A stretch of 64,000 bases of DNA from an uncultured Oscillospiraceae bacterium (GTDB lineage Bacteria > Bacillota > Clostridia > Oscillospirales > Oscillospiraceae): positions 62,001 to 126,000 of the forward strand of contig CAKUED010000004.1 in the NCBI GenBank assembly GCA_934646005.1. The letters are read 5' to 3'. The notes below the pieces were generated by a model. It ran no database searches. It saw only the letters and a list, made by a program, of their open reading frames with translations, and was not told the DNA's origin. The position numbers and the translations under genes are program-made. Shown here in pieces: positions 8,625 to 17,462 of the stretch; positions within the stretch are counted from its first letter, which is position 1, and each line of letters begins with the position of its first letter.

Positions 8625-9154
8625 CGGGCGCAAGGGGCGGTCAGATCGTATTTCGCCGCGCGCTTGCGGGTGACGCGCCGCTGCTGGCTCGGACGCAGCG
8701 TGATGTCTGGGCGGCAACGTATCGCGGGATCTATCCCGACGCATGGATCGACTCATTCGATTTTGAAGCGCGCACGGCGCGATGGCGCGAACTGGCACAG
8801 GACGCGGCACAGGAGGTCTGGCTCATTCTGGACGCGGAGAGCTGCGCAGGGTATTATGTTTTTGGTGCGCCGCGTCATGGAGCGTACAAGACGTTTCCGC
8901 TCTGCCTCAACGCGCTTTATCTGCTGCCGCCGTATCAGCGGCGCGGGATCGGACGCATGATTTTTGCACGTCTGTACCGGCAGTGCGCCGCTGGCGGTAT
9001 CGAGGGATTTTTCTGCGGCTGCAATCTTCACAATCTGCCGGCGCGGCAGTTTTATGAAAAAATGGGCGGCGTGCTCGGAAGCATTGACAGCGGACATACA
9101 AATCGCGCCGAGGATCAAATTTATTACGAATTTTACTTAGGAGATACAACATGA
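8621..9154 (+). CDS. GNAT-family N-acetyltransferase
   Basis: A 177-residue GNAT acetyltransferase. The acetyl-CoA-binding beta4-alpha3 motif is visible as LYLLPPYQRRGIGRMIF (near residues 104-120), followed by a C-terminal region ending in ARQFYEKMG, typical of small-molecule or N-terminal acetyltransferases. The substrate is unknown. It overlaps ybeY and era by 4 bp each, so it belongs to this operon, although in Bacillus the position between ybeY and era holds dgkA and cdd. A role in ribosome maturation, such as RimI-like acetylation, is possible from position alone. Confidence 0.8.
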   Translation: MTGARGGQIVFRRALAGDAPLLARTQRDVWAATYRGIYPDAWIDSFDFEARTARWRELAQDAAQEVWLILDAESCAGYYVFGAPRHGAYKTFPLCLNALYLLPPYQRRGIGRMIFARLYRQCAAGGIEGFFCGCNLHNLPARQFYEKMGGVLGSIDSGHTNRAEDQIYYEFYLGDTT

Positions 9155-10044
9155 ATCAGAGATCTGCCATGATCACCATCGCCGGGCGTCCGAACGTCGG
9201 CAAATCGACGCTCACCAACGCGCTGGCGGGCGAAAAGATCGCCATCGTGTCCCACAAGCCGCAGACGACGCGCAACCGCATCTGCGCCATTGTGAACCGG
9301 CAGGACTGCCAGCTCGTATTCGTCGATACGCCGGGCTTTCACCGCCCGCGCACGAAGCTCGGCGACTATATGGTAAACGTCGTGCGCCAGTCCGTTGCGG
9401 ACGTGGACGCGGTCATACTCATGGTCGAGCCCATCGCCAACGTCGGCGAGCAGGAGCAGGAGCTGCTGCGGCAGATCAAAGCCAACGGCATGCCGTGTAT
9501 TTTAGTCATCAACAAGATCGACACCGTGGAAAAGGAAGCGCTGCTGGCGGTCATCGCCGCGTATCAGAGCGAGATGGACTTTGCCGCCGTGCTGCCCATC
9601 AGCGCCAAGTGGCGCGACGGCGTGGCACAGGTTTTGGAGGAGTGTGAAAAATTTGCCCAGCCCGGTCCGCAGCTTTTCCCGGACGATATGGTCACCGACC
9701 AGCCCGAAAAGCAGGTCATGGCGGAGATCATCCGCGAAAAGCTGCTGTGGAATCTCGAACGCGAAATTCCGCACGGCACGGCGGTGGAGATCACAAAATT
9801 CTCCGAGCGGGATGACGGCGTGATCGATCTGGATGCGACCATCTACTGCGAAAAGGCGAGCCACAAGGGCATCATCATCGGCAAAAACGGGCAGATGCTC
9901 AAAAAGATCAGCACGCAGGCGCGCGCCGACTGCGAAAAATTTATGGGCACGAAGGTCTTTTTGCAGACGTGGGTGCGCGTGAAGGAAAACTGGCGCGACA
10001 GCCAGTTCCTTATCAGCAATTTCGGCTATCGCAATGATAACTGA
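9151..10044 (+). CDS. era: GTPase Era
   Basis: A 297-residue Ras-like GTPase with a C-terminal KH domain. G1 is GRPNVGKS (about 11-18), G3 is DTPGFHRP and G4 is NKID. The KH signature near the end includes GIIIGKNGQMLKKI. Era binds the 3' end of 16S rRNA during 30S assembly. It follows ybeY and GNAT by overlap. The ORF starts with ATG in an ATGA overlap, with TTAGGAG about 11 bp upstream. Confidence 0.95.
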   Translation: MNQRSAMITIAGRPNVGKSTLTNALAGEKIAIVSHKPQTTRNRICAIVNRQDCQLVFVDTPGFHRPRTKLGDYMVNVVRQSVADVDAVILMVEPIANVGEQEQELLRQIKANGMPCILVINKIDTVEKEALLAVIAAYQSEMDFAAVLPISAKWRDGVAQVLEECEKFAQPGPQLFPDDMVTDQPEKQVMAEIIREKLLWNLEREIPHGTAVEITKFSERDDGVIDLDATIYCEKASHKGIIIGKNGQMLKKISTQARADCEKFMGTKVFLQTWVRVKENWRDSQFLISNFGYRNDN

Positions 10045-10131
10045 GACCTAAACGAGCGAAAACTTCCAGCATAGCATCCGGCAATTCGTCCATCCTAACA
10101 GCAGAACGAATGCACAACAGGAGGATGGATC

Positions 10132-10236
10132 ATGCAGGCGGAATTTTTCTGGGAGCTTTTTTGCGAGACCGGCGCGCCGGAGGTCTATCTGCTGTACCGG
10201 CGGGAGCTGCGCGCCGCGCAGCCTGTCTCCGCGTAA
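10132..10236 (+). CDS. yqzL: YqzL-like 34-residue protein
   Basis: A very short ORF between era and recO, the same place as yqzL in Bacillus subtilis. ATG 10132 is preceded by a strong site (AGGAGG, 10119-10124). The product starts MQAEFFWELFCETGAPEVYL, matching the YqzL pattern of an aromatic N-terminus, the W-x-LF-x-x-TG core and a YLL segment. It has 34 residues and no known function. The match rests on length, core motif and synteny. It is easily missed because of its size. Confidence 0.75.
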   Translation: MQAEFFWELFCETGAPEVYLLYRRELRAAQPVSA

Positions 10237-10258
10237 AGGACGTACTTAGGAGAGATAT

Positions 10259-10996
10259 ATGTATCTGAAAACCGAGGGGCTGGTGCTGCGCGTGTCGCCC
10301 TTTCAGGAGGCGGACGCGATGCTGAGCGTCCTCACGCGCGGGCACGGGCTTTTATCGGTGCGCGCGCGGGGGCTGCGGCGGGCAAAAAGCCCGCTCAAGG
10401 GCGCGTGCCAGCTTTTGGCGTATTCGGAATTTACGCTGTTTGAAAACCGCGGCTTTTACACGGTCAATGAGGCATCGGCGCTGGAAATGTTCCTGCCGCT
10501 GCGTGACGACCTCGAAAGGCTGACGCTCGCGCAGTATTTTGCGCAGGTGGCGGAGGTTTTATCGCAGGAGGACGCACCGGAGTCCGGCATCCTGCCGCTG
10601 ACGCTCAATGCGATCTACGCGCTGACGAAGCTGAATCTTCCACAGCGGCAGATCAAGGCGGTATTCGAGCTGCGGGCGATGTGCGTCTCGGGCTTTCAGC
10701 CGGAGCTGCACGGCTGCGCCGTATGCGGAGCGGAAGCGCCGGAGCGGTTCGACGTTTCGGAAGGGTGCTTGATCTGCGCCGGGTGCGGCGGCAGCGGCAT
10801 CCGTATGCCCCTTGGGCGCGGGGCGCTGGCGGCGATGCGCTACATCACGCTCTGCGAGCCGAAGAAAATTTTCTCCTTCCGGCTAGAGCCGCAGGCGCTC
10901 GATGAGCTGGCGGACATCGCCGAGGCGTATCTCATCACCAAATTGGAGCGGGGCTTCTCCACACTCGATTTTTACAAATCACTTTTGTTACTTTAG
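10259..10996 (+). CDS. recO: DNA repair protein RecO
   Basis: A 245-residue RecO with an N-terminal OB fold (GLVLRVSPFQEADAM, then SVRARGLRRAKSPL), a helical domain, and a four-Cys zinc site (CAVCG and CAGC near residues 153-178). RecO anneals ssDNA and loads RecA with RecR. The order era-yqzL-recO is conserved in Firmicutes. TTAGGAG is positioned correctly before ATG 10259. The downstream mutS2 begins 9 bp after the stop. Confidence 0.93.
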   Translation: MYLKTEGLVLRVSPFQEADAMLSVLTRGHGLLSVRARGLRRAKSPLKGACQLLAYSEFTLFENRGFYTVNEASALEMFLPLRDDLERLTLAQYFAQVAEVLSQEDAPESGILPLTLNAIYALTKLNLPQRQIKAVFELRAMCVSGFQPELHGCAVCGAEAPERFDVSEGCLICAGCGGSGIRMPLGRGALAAMRYITLCEPKKIFSFRLEPQALDELADIAEAYLITKLERGFSTLDFYKSLLLL

Positions 10997-11004
10997 GAAT
11001 GGAT

Positions 11005-13377
11005 ATGGACGAACTGTTTGAAAAGTCGTTAAAGAAATTAGAGCTTGATAAGGTGCTGGAGCTGCTTGCGGAGCAGGCGGCGTGCCCGGCGGCGAAGGAA
11101 CGCTGCCGGCAAACCGTCCCGCTCACGGATGCGGACGAAATTCGCACGCTTCAGGAGCAGACGAGCGCCGCCTGCAAGCTCGTCTCCCTCAAGGGGACGC
11201 CCGGACTTGCCGGAGCGCGGGACGTGGGCGCGTCGCTGGCGCGCGCGCAGCGCGGCGGCGTTCTGAGCGCCGAAGAGCTGCTTCAGATCGGCGGTGTGCT
11301 CAAATGCGCGCGGCAGGTCAAAAATTATGCCGACGGCGAGAGCGTGGAAACGGTGCTCGACGTGTGGTTTTTCCAGCTCATGGCGAATAAGTTTCTGGAG
11401 GATCGCATTTTTATCTCCATCCTCTCCAAGGATGAGATCGCGGACGCGGCAAGCTCCGAGCTTGCCTCCATCCGGCGAAAAATTCGCCAGCAGAGCGTGA
11501 AAATTCGCGAATCACTGCAAAAGATCATCTCCTCGCCGACCTACGCAAAATATCTGCAAGAGCCGATCATCACCATCCGCTCCGACCGCTTTGTCGTGCC
11601 GGTCAAGAGCGAGTTCAAGAATAATATTCCGGGTCTGGTACACGATGTGTCGTCGTCCGGCAGCACGTTTTTCATTGAGCCGATGCAGGCGGTGAACGCC
11701 AACAACGATCTGCGCGAGCTGCTCATCGCCGAGCGCAAGGAGATCGAGCGCATCCTCGCCGAGCTTTCGGCGCAGGCGGCGGACTGGCGCGAGCATATCG
11801 AGACGAACTACCGCGTGCTCGTGGAGCTGGACTGTATTTTCGCCCGCGCGCGGCTGTCCTTCGCTATGCGCGCCATCGAGCCGAAGATCACGGAGGACGA
11901 AATTATCATCCTCAACCGCGCGCGCCATCCGCTCATCGACCAGAAAAAGGTCGTGCCCATCACGCTGACGCTGGGGCAGGATTTTGACACGCTCATTATT
12001 ACAGGTCCGAACACCGGCGGCAAGACCGTCACGCTCAAGACCATCGGACTGCTCACGCTCATGGCGCAGTGCGGTCTGCACATCCCGGCGGATGACGGCA
12101 GCAGCGTGGGCGTGTTTACGCGCGTGCTGGCGGACATCGGCGACGAGCAGTCCATCGAGCAGTCGCTTTCCACCTTCTCGGCGCATATGAAAAACATCGT
12201 GGAGATCGTCCGCGTCTGTGAGCCGGGCGCGCTGGTGCTGTTTGACGAGCTGGGCGCGGGCACAGACCCTGCCGAGGGCGCGGCGCTGGCGATGGCGCTG
12301 ATCGAGTACTGCCGCAAAAACGGCGCAAAGGTCGCTGCGACCACGCACTATGCAGAGCTGAAGGTCTACGCCATGCGCACGGACCGCGTCAGCAACGCCT
12401 CGTGCGAGTTTGACGTGGAGACGCTCCAGCCGACCTACCGGCTGCTCGTGGGCGTGCCGGGAAAATCCAACGCGTTTGCCATCTCGCGCAGGCTCGGCTT
12501 GCAGGAGGATATTCTCGACAAGGCGAAGAGCCTTGTCAGCCAGAATGATTCCGACTTTGAGGACGTGCTGGCGCAGCTTGAGCAGCAGCGGCAGCAGATG
12601 GAGCAGGCGCGCGCCGAGGCGGAGCGACTGCGCCAGCAGACGCTCCGCCAGCAGCAGAAGAGCGAGGAATATTTCGACCAGATCAAGCGCGAGCGCGACA
12701 AAGCCGTGCAGGCGGCAAAGCGCGAGGCGCAGTACATCATCGACGACGCGCGCCGCACGGCGAACGCCGTGCAGGAGGAGCTCAAGCAGCTCCGCCGCCA
12801 GATGAAGGACAGCGCGGACGTGCAGAACTCCAACGAGCGGCAGGCGGCGCTGCGCCGCACGCTCAACGAGGCGGAGGAAAAGCTCGCCGACAAGCCGCAG
12901 CAGAAAAAGCGCCCCGCCGCCACGCGCGCCATCCGCGCGGGCGACACGGTGGAGCTGCTGAAATTCGGCTCAAGGGCGACGGTGCTGAACGTCACAAAAG
13001 ACGGAACTCTCGAATTGCAGGCGGGCATCATGAAGCTCACGGCAAAGCCCGACGAGGTCGCGCTGCTGGAAGATCAGCCGCAGGGGAACGCGAAAAAGAT
13101 CATCGAGCACAAGGCGCGTGAGCTCAAAGCCGCCGCCTCGCCGGAGCTGGACATCCGCGGCATGGCGGCGGACGAGGCGATGCCGGTGCTCGACCAGTTC
13201 CTCGACAGCGCGTACCTTGCCAATCTTCCGTCCGTGCGTATCATCCACGGCAAGGGCACGGGCGTGCTGCGCGCGGCGGTACACGACGAGCTGCGCCGCT
13301 GCAAATACGTCAAGTCCTTCCGCCTCGGTGTTTACGGCGAGGGCGAGACCGGCGTGACGATTGCCGAGTTCAAATAA
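11005..13377 (+). CDS. mutS2: Endonuclease MutS2
   Basis: A 790-residue MutS2 with the MutS core ATPase domain: Walker A GPNTGGKT (about 334-341), then the ABC-type STFSAHM and LFDELGAGTDP motifs. A long Gln/Arg/Glu-rich coiled coil covers about 510-630, and a C-terminal Smr nuclease domain starts at LDIRGM near residue 714 with the HGKGTGVLR motif. It suppresses homologous recombination and rescues collided ribosomes in Bacillus. I choose ATG 11005 because AGGA ends 6 bp upstream; ATG 10999, two codons earlier, would touch that site. Confidence 0.94.
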   Translation: MDELFEKSLKKLELDKVLELLAEQAACPAAKERCRQTVPLTDADEIRTLQEQTSAACKLVSLKGTPGLAGARDVGASLARAQRGGVLSAEELLQIGGVLKCARQVKNYADGESVETVLDVWFFQLMANKFLEDRIFISILSKDEIADAASSELASIRRKIRQQSVKIRESLQKIISSPTYAKYLQEPIITIRSDRFVVPVKSEFKNNIPGLVHDVSSSGSTFFIEPMQAVNANNDLRELLIAERKEIERILAELSAQAADWREHIETNYRVLVELDCIFARARLSFAMRAIEPKITEDEIIILNRARHPLIDQKKVVPITLTLGQDFDTLIITGPNTGGKTVTLKTIGLLTLMAQCGLHIPADDGSSVGVFTRVLADIGDEQSIEQSLSTFSAHMKNIVEIVRVCEPGALVLFDELGAGTDPAEGAALAMALIEYCRKNGAKVAATTHYAELKVYAMRTDRVSNASCEFDVETLQPTYRLLVGVPGKSNAFAISRRLGLQEDILDKAKSLVSQNDSDFEDVLAQLEQQRQQMEQARAEAERLRQQTLRQQQKSEEYFDQIKRERDKAVQAAKREAQYIIDDARRTANAVQEELKQLRRQMKDSADVQNSNERQAALRRTLNEAEEKLADKPQQKKRPAATRAIRAGDTVELLKFGSRATVLNVTKDGTLELQAGIMKLTAKPDEVALLEDQPQGNAKKIIEHKARELKAAASPELDIRGMAADEAMPVLDQFLDSAYLANLPSVRIIHGKGTGVLRAAVHDELRRCKYVKSFRLGVYGEGETGVTIAEFK

Positions 13378-13380
13378 GTA

Positions 13381-13408
13381 TTGACTTTTGCGGATTTTTT
13401 GCTAATAT
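13381..13408 (+). promoter_or_regulatory. Sigma-A-type promoter for the HPr-like gene
   Basis: TTGACT (13381-13386), a 16-bp spacer and TAATAT (13403-13408), starting 4 bp after the mutS2 stop codon. With the terminator after the HPr-like gene it forms a single-gene transcription unit. Confidence 0.65.
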
Positions 13409-13470
13409 TGTAAGTAAGAATGCACACGAAAAAACCTGCTAGAAAGAGCAAATTTTAAGGAGTGGCAACT

Positions 13471-13731
13471 ATGTATATGCAGCAATCCATTGTCAAGTGC
13501 GAGTCAGGGCTCTACAATCGTCAGGCGACCTACTTCATCCAGAAGGCGAATGAGTTCAAGTCCAGCATCTGGATCGAGGTCGAGGACCGCAAGATCAATG
13601 CGAAGAGCCTGCTCGGCGTTTTGTCCATGGGCATCACAAAGGGTACGCGCGTGAGCATCCTTGCGGAAGGTCCTGATGAGGAAGAAGCCGTCAATGCGCT
13701 GACAGAAATGCTCGTAAAAGAAATTTTCTAA
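13471..13731 (+). CDS. HPr/Crh-family protein with Tyr at the His15 position
   Basis: An 86-residue HPr-fold protein. Aligned to HPr, the site normally written GLHARPA reads GLYNRQA, so residue 15, the His that carries phosphate in the PTS, is Tyr. The regulatory Ser46 is kept in KSLLGVLSMGI. This is the pattern of Crh, where residue 15 is Gln: a protein that cannot pass phosphate to sugars but could be phosphorylated at Ser46 by HPr kinase and act with CcpA. That role is inference. ATG 13471 is chosen because AAGGAG lies 8 bp upstream; a GTG three codons earlier overlaps that site. It has its own promoter and terminator. Confidence 0.85.
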   Translation: MYMQQSIVKCESGLYNRQATYFIQKANEFKSSIWIEVEDRKINAKSLLGVLSMGITKGTRVSILAEGPDEEEAVNALTEMLVKEIF

Positions 13732-13745
13732 ACCACCGAAGGAAT

Positions 13746-13782
13746 GCCGCCTCAAAAACGTGGGTTTTTGAGGCGGCTTTTT
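13746..13782 (+). terminator. Rho-independent terminator after the HPr-like gene
   Basis: A perfect 14-bp stem (13746-13759 with 13764-13777), a GTGG loop and then five T residues. It ends only 6 bp before the uvrC start codon. Confidence 0.85.
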
Positions 13783-13788
13783 AACACC

Positions 13789-15615
13789 ATGACTTTTGAA
13801 GAACTCAAGGACAAGGCGCTCTCGCTGCCGTATGAGCCGGGCGTGTACCTGATGCAGGACAAGTCCGGGCAGATCATCTACGTCGGCAAGGCAAAAAAGC
13901 TCAAAAACCGCGTCAGCCAGTATTTTCAGGATTCCAGCGCGCACACGCCCAAAACGCGCAAAATGGTCAGCCAGATCGACCATTTTGACGTCATTGTGGC
14001 AGCGTCGGAATTTGAGGCGCTGGTGCTCGAATGCTCGCTCATCAAGCGCCATATGCCCAAATACAACATCCTGCTCAAGGACGACAAGGGCTATCCGTAT
14101 CTTCGCGTCGATCCGCGGGAAGAATACCCGGTGATGGAGCTGGTCAGCCGCGTGCAGGACGACGGCGCGCGGTATTTTGGACCGTATGGCGGGCGCTCGG
14201 TCACGCAGAACGTGATCGATACGCTGCGGCTGTGCCTGAAGCTGCCCGGCTGCGGCAAAAAATTTCCGCGCGATATTGGCAAAGATCGCCCGTGTTTGAA
14301 TTTTCATATGAACAACTGCGACGGCTGGTGTCAGCCCTCACGCTCCGCGCAGGAGTACCGCGCGCGGATGGAGCAGGCGGTGATGATGCTCGACGGCAAA
14401 TACGGCGAGCTGACCGCCGAGCTTCAGTGCCAGATGGAGGACGCCGCCGAGCGGCTGGAATTTGAGCGCGCCGCCGTCCTGCGCGACCGCATCCGCGCCG
14501 TGCAGTCGCTCAGCCAGAAGCAGCTCGTCACGGCGGGGACGATGGCAAATACCGACGTGATCGGCTATTATCAGAGCGAGGCGCGGGCGTGCCTTGCGGT
14601 GCTGCACTATGTGGACGGCAGTTTGCTTGACAAGGACTATGAGCTGTTCCCGCCAGCGGACGACCGGCAGGAGGCGCTCTCGTCGCTCGTCAAGCAGTAT
14701 TATCTCGTGCGCGGCGCTGCGCCGAAGCAAATTCTGCTGCCGTTTTCGATGGACGACGCGGAGCTGTTTGAGCAGCTTCTTTTTCAGCAGCTCCACAAAA
14801 AGGTGCACATCCGCGTGCCGCAGCGCGGCGACGGTGTGCGCATGATGGAGCTGGCGCAGAAAAATGCCCGCGAGGAAGCCGAGCGCGTGACCACGCGCGC
14901 CGAGCGCCTGAACGGGACGCTTGCGCAGCTCGGCGCGATGATGCACCTGCCCGAGCCGCCGCACCGGCTCGAAAGCTACGACATTTCCAACACCGCCGGG
15001 ACGGACATCGTCTCGTCGATGGTGGTGTTTGTGGACGGAAAACCGAGTAAAAAGGACTATAAGCACTTCAAGATCGAAGGACTGACGGATCAGGACGACT
15101 ACGCGTCCATGCGCCAGACGCTGCACCGCCGCTTTGCGCACTATCAGGCGGGCGACGCGGGCTTTGATGCCGCGCCGGACGCGCTGCTCATCGACGGCGG
15201 TCAGGAGCACGCCCAGTGCGTGCGCGAGGAGCTGGCGGCGATGGGGCTGTCGCTGCCGATCTTCGGCATGGTCAAGGATAACCGCCACCGCACGCGCGCG
15301 CTCATCACGCCCGACGGCGCGGAGCTGAGCCTGACGGCGCAGCCGGCGGTGTTTGCGCTCATCGGGCGCATTCAGGAGGAGACGCACCGCTTCGCCATCA
15401 CCTATCACCGGCTGCTGCGCAGCCGCCATGTGCGCGCGTCGGCGCTGGAGACGATCGCGGGCATCGGACCGAAGCGGCGGCAGGATCTGCTGCGGCACTT
15501 TAAGTCTGTTACCGCGATCCGTGCGGCGAGCGTGGCAGAGCTGGCGCAGGTCGTGCCGCAGAGCGCGGCGGAAGCTGTCTGGCAGTATTATCACAAGGAG
15601 GAGACGCAGCCATGA
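13789..15615 (+). CDS. uvrC: UvrABC system protein C
   Basis: A 608-residue excinuclease subunit. It has an N-terminal GIY-YIG nuclease (PGVYLMQD and IIYVGKAKKLKNR), a UVR domain rich in Glu (near 200-240), an RNase H-like second nuclease (SYDISNTAGTDIVSSMVVF) and C-terminal helix-hairpin-helix motifs (IAGIGPKRRQDLL). It makes both incisions in nucleotide excision repair. ATG 13789 gives the canonical N-terminus. No Shine-Dalgarno precedes it, because the space is filled by the terminator of the previous gene; the longer ORF from 13744 would encode the hairpin. It is coupled to rsmD by ATGA. Confidence 0.93.
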   Translation: MTFEELKDKALSLPYEPGVYLMQDKSGQIIYVGKAKKLKNRVSQYFQDSSAHTPKTRKMVSQIDHFDVIVAASEFEALVLECSLIKRHMPKYNILLKDDKGYPYLRVDPREEYPVMELVSRVQDDGARYFGPYGGRSVTQNVIDTLRLCLKLPGCGKKFPRDIGKDRPCLNFHMNNCDGWCQPSRSAQEYRARMEQAVMMLDGKYGELTAELQCQMEDAAERLEFERAAVLRDRIRAVQSLSQKQLVTAGTMANTDVIGYYQSEARACLAVLHYVDGSLLDKDYELFPPADDRQEALSSLVKQYYLVRGAAPKQILLPFSMDDAELFEQLLFQQLHKKVHIRVPQRGDGVRMMELAQKNAREEAERVTTRAERLNGTLAQLGAMMHLPEPPHRLESYDISNTAGTDIVSSMVVFVDGKPSKKDYKHFKIEGLTDQDDYASMRQTLHRRFAHYQAGDAGFDAAPDALLIDGGQEHAQCVREELAAMGLSLPIFGMVKDNRHRTRALITPDGAELSLTAQPAVFALIGRIQEETHRFAITYHRLLRSRHVRASALETIAGIGPKRRQDLLRHFKSVTAIRAASVAELAQVVPQSAAEAVWQYYHKEETQP

Positions 15616-16175
15616 GAGTCATCACCGGCGCGGCGCGCAGCACGCCGCTCAAAGCGCCCAAGGGGCTGGAAACGCGCCCGACGCTCGACCAGGTCAAGGA
15701 GGGGCTGTTTTCCGCCATCCAGTTTGACGTTCCCGGCGCGCGGGCACTCGACCTGTTTGCGGGGTCGGGGCAGCTCGGCATCGAGGCGCTCAGCCGCGGC
15801 GCTGCGCGGGCGGTGTTCGTGGACTGCCGCCGCGAGGCGCTGGACGTGGTGCGCGAAAATCTTGCCAAAACGCGGCTGGAGACGCGCGCGCAGGTCGTGC
15901 GGATGGACTACATGGCGTATCTGGCGTCCTGCCGGGAGCAGTTCGACCTCATCTTCCTCGACCCGCCCTACGCGGAGGTTTTTCTGGAAAATGCATTAAA
16001 TCGCATATCGGAAATTGACATTTTATCGCATCGTGGTATAATAATCTGCGAAAGACCGATCGAAAAGCAGCTCTCAAGCCGATTCGGCGCGCTGACGCTT
16101 ACAAAAACGTATCGGTACGGCAAAACGGCAGTGTCGCTTTACCGAAAAGAGAGCACGGGAGCGGAGGCATTATGA
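15612..16175 (+). CDS. rsmD: 16S rRNA (guanine966-N2)-methyltransferase RsmD
   Basis: A 187-residue class I methyltransferase. The SAM-binding loop is DLFAGSGQLGIEAL (near residue 47), and the catalytic motif IV is LDPPYAEVF (near residue 118). It methylates G966 of 16S rRNA. It overlaps uvrC upstream and coaD downstream by ATGA. The rsmD-coaD pair is a common arrangement. Confidence 0.92.
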   Translation: MRVITGAARSTPLKAPKGLETRPTLDQVKEGLFSAIQFDVPGARALDLFAGSGQLGIEALSRGAARAVFVDCRREALDVVRENLAKTRLETRAQVVRMDYMAYLASCREQFDLIFLDPPYAEVFLENALNRISEIDILSHRGIIICERPIEKQLSSRFGALTLTKTYRYGKTAVSLYRKESTGAEAL

Positions 16176-16657
16176 ACACGGCGATCTATCCCGGCAGCTT
16201 TGACCCGGTCACGAACGGGCATCTGAATATCATTCAGCGCGCGGCAAAGAGCTTTGATAAGCTCATCGTCTGCGTGATGGTCAACGCCGACAAGCGCCCG
16301 ATGTTTACGGCGCAGGAGCGTGTGGAGCTGCTGCGGCGCGTCACGGCGGACATTCCCAACGTGGAGATCGCGCACTCCGACCGGCTGCTGGCGGATTTTG
16401 CGCGCGAACGGAACTGCGGCGTGATCGTCAAGGGGCTGCGCGCGATGTCGGACTTTGAGCGCGAGTTTCAGATGGCGCTCATCAACCGCAAGCTCAATCC
16501 GGGGCTTGACACCATGTTTTTGACGGCGGAGCATCAGTTTATGTACCTCAGCTCCAGTATTGTCAAGGAGATGGGGCACTACGGCGCGGACCTGCGGGAA
16601 TTTCTGCCCGAACAGATCATTGACGATTTTCGCTCCCGCCTGGCGGAGCTGAACTAA
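16172..16657 (+). CDS. coaD: Phosphopantetheine adenylyltransferase CoaD
   Basis: A 161-residue nucleotidyltransferase for the fourth step of coenzyme A synthesis. The N-terminus carries YPGSFDPVTNGH with the T/HxGH nucleotide-binding motif, and the C-terminal region has YLSSSIVKEM. Full length. It follows rsmD by ATGA and ends 15 bp before the next gene. Confidence 0.95.
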   Translation: MNTAIYPGSFDPVTNGHLNIIQRAAKSFDKLIVCVMVNADKRPMFTAQERVELLRRVTADIPNVEIAHSDRLLADFARERNCGVIVKGLRAMSDFEREFQMALINRKLNPGLDTMFLTAEHQFMYLSSSIVKEMGHYGADLREFLPEQIIDDFRSRLAELN

Positions 16658-16672
16658 GGAGGAGCAACAACT

Positions 16673-17170
16673 ATGGCAAACGGAGTAGAGGAGATCATTA
16701 CCACCCTGTATGAAATGGTGCAGGACGCGTGGAGTCTGCCGCTGGGTGCGGAAAAATGCGTGGTCGAGCGCGACAAGGTGCTCGATCTGCTTGATGAGAT
16801 CAGCAACCAGCTCCCGGGCGAGCTGAAGCAGGCAAAGACCATCGTGGAATCGCGCAACGAGGTCATCACCAACGCCAAGCGCGAGGCGGAAAATATCCTC
16901 AAGCAGGCAGAGCAGCGCGCCAAGCAGATGGTCTCCCGCGAGGAGATTTACCGGCAGGCGGAGCAGGAGGCCAACGATATGATCCGCGCCGCGCAGCAGA
17001 AGATCAAGGAGCTGCGTCAGGTCACGAACGACTATGTGGACGACGCGATGAAGCGCACGGAGGATTCCATTGCGCAGTCGCTGTCCGACCTGCGCGAGTC
17101 GCGCGCCAAGTTCCGCGCGCTGGTGAACCCGCAGGCGGCAAAGCCGTCGCCCATCATCGAGGACGTCTAA
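16673..17170 (+). CDS. Coiled-coil protein of unknown function downstream of coaD
   Basis: A 165-residue, highly charged, mostly helical protein with no membrane segment. The region from about 55 to 150 is a long coiled coil with many Glu, Gln, Arg and Ala (AKREAENILKQAEQ, IYRQAEQEANDMIR), like the DivIVA-tail or ATPase-like coiled-coil proteins found beside coaD in Clostridia. A strong AAGGAGGAG precedes the ATG. It is the last gene before the valine T-box and might read through into it. No function is assigned. Confidence 0.75.
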   Translation: MANGVEEIITTLYEMVQDAWSLPLGAEKCVVERDKVLDLLDEISNQLPGELKQAKTIVESRNEVITNAKREAENILKQAEQRAKQMVSREEIYRQAEQEANDMIRAAQQKIKELRQVTNDYVDDAMKRTEDSIAQSLSDLRESRAKFRALVNPQAAKPSPIIEDV

Positions 17171-17195
17171 GCGCGCCCTCCCATACCGCCACAGG

Positions 17196-17419
17196 CAAGG
17201 AAGAGGAAGAGTACGACTGTGATCCCGTGCAGAGAGAAGGCGTTTGGTGCAAGCCTTTCGGGAGACAGTCCGAACGTCGCCTCAGAGCTGCGGGCTGAAA
17301 TGCAGTAAGCCCCGCCGGGTGCGCCCGTTACAGAGCAAAGAGCGCCCGTTTTCGGGAACTCAGGTGGTACCACGGAGCAAGACTTCGCCCTGAACTAAAC
17401 GCAGTTCAGGGCGTTTTTT
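17196..17419 (+). promoter_or_regulatory. T-box leader, valine type
   Basis: A tRNA-sensing leader. It has a GAAGAGTA-like 5' element, a GAGAGAAGGCG stem-loop, a likely specifier GTC (17276-17278, in GAACGTCGCC), the conserved T-box AGGTGGTACCACGG (17362-17375), and an intrinsic terminator stem (17386-17396 with 17403-17413) followed by six T residues. Uncharged tRNA-Val should favour the antiterminator. The specifier is placed by eye, by its spacing from the next conserved segment. It fills the whole 292-bp gap between the coiled-coil gene and the YcxB-like gene. Confidence 0.9.
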
Positions 17420-17462
17420 GCAGGCAGCGCGGCTGCCGGAAATAAAGAGAAGGAGCAAACCT

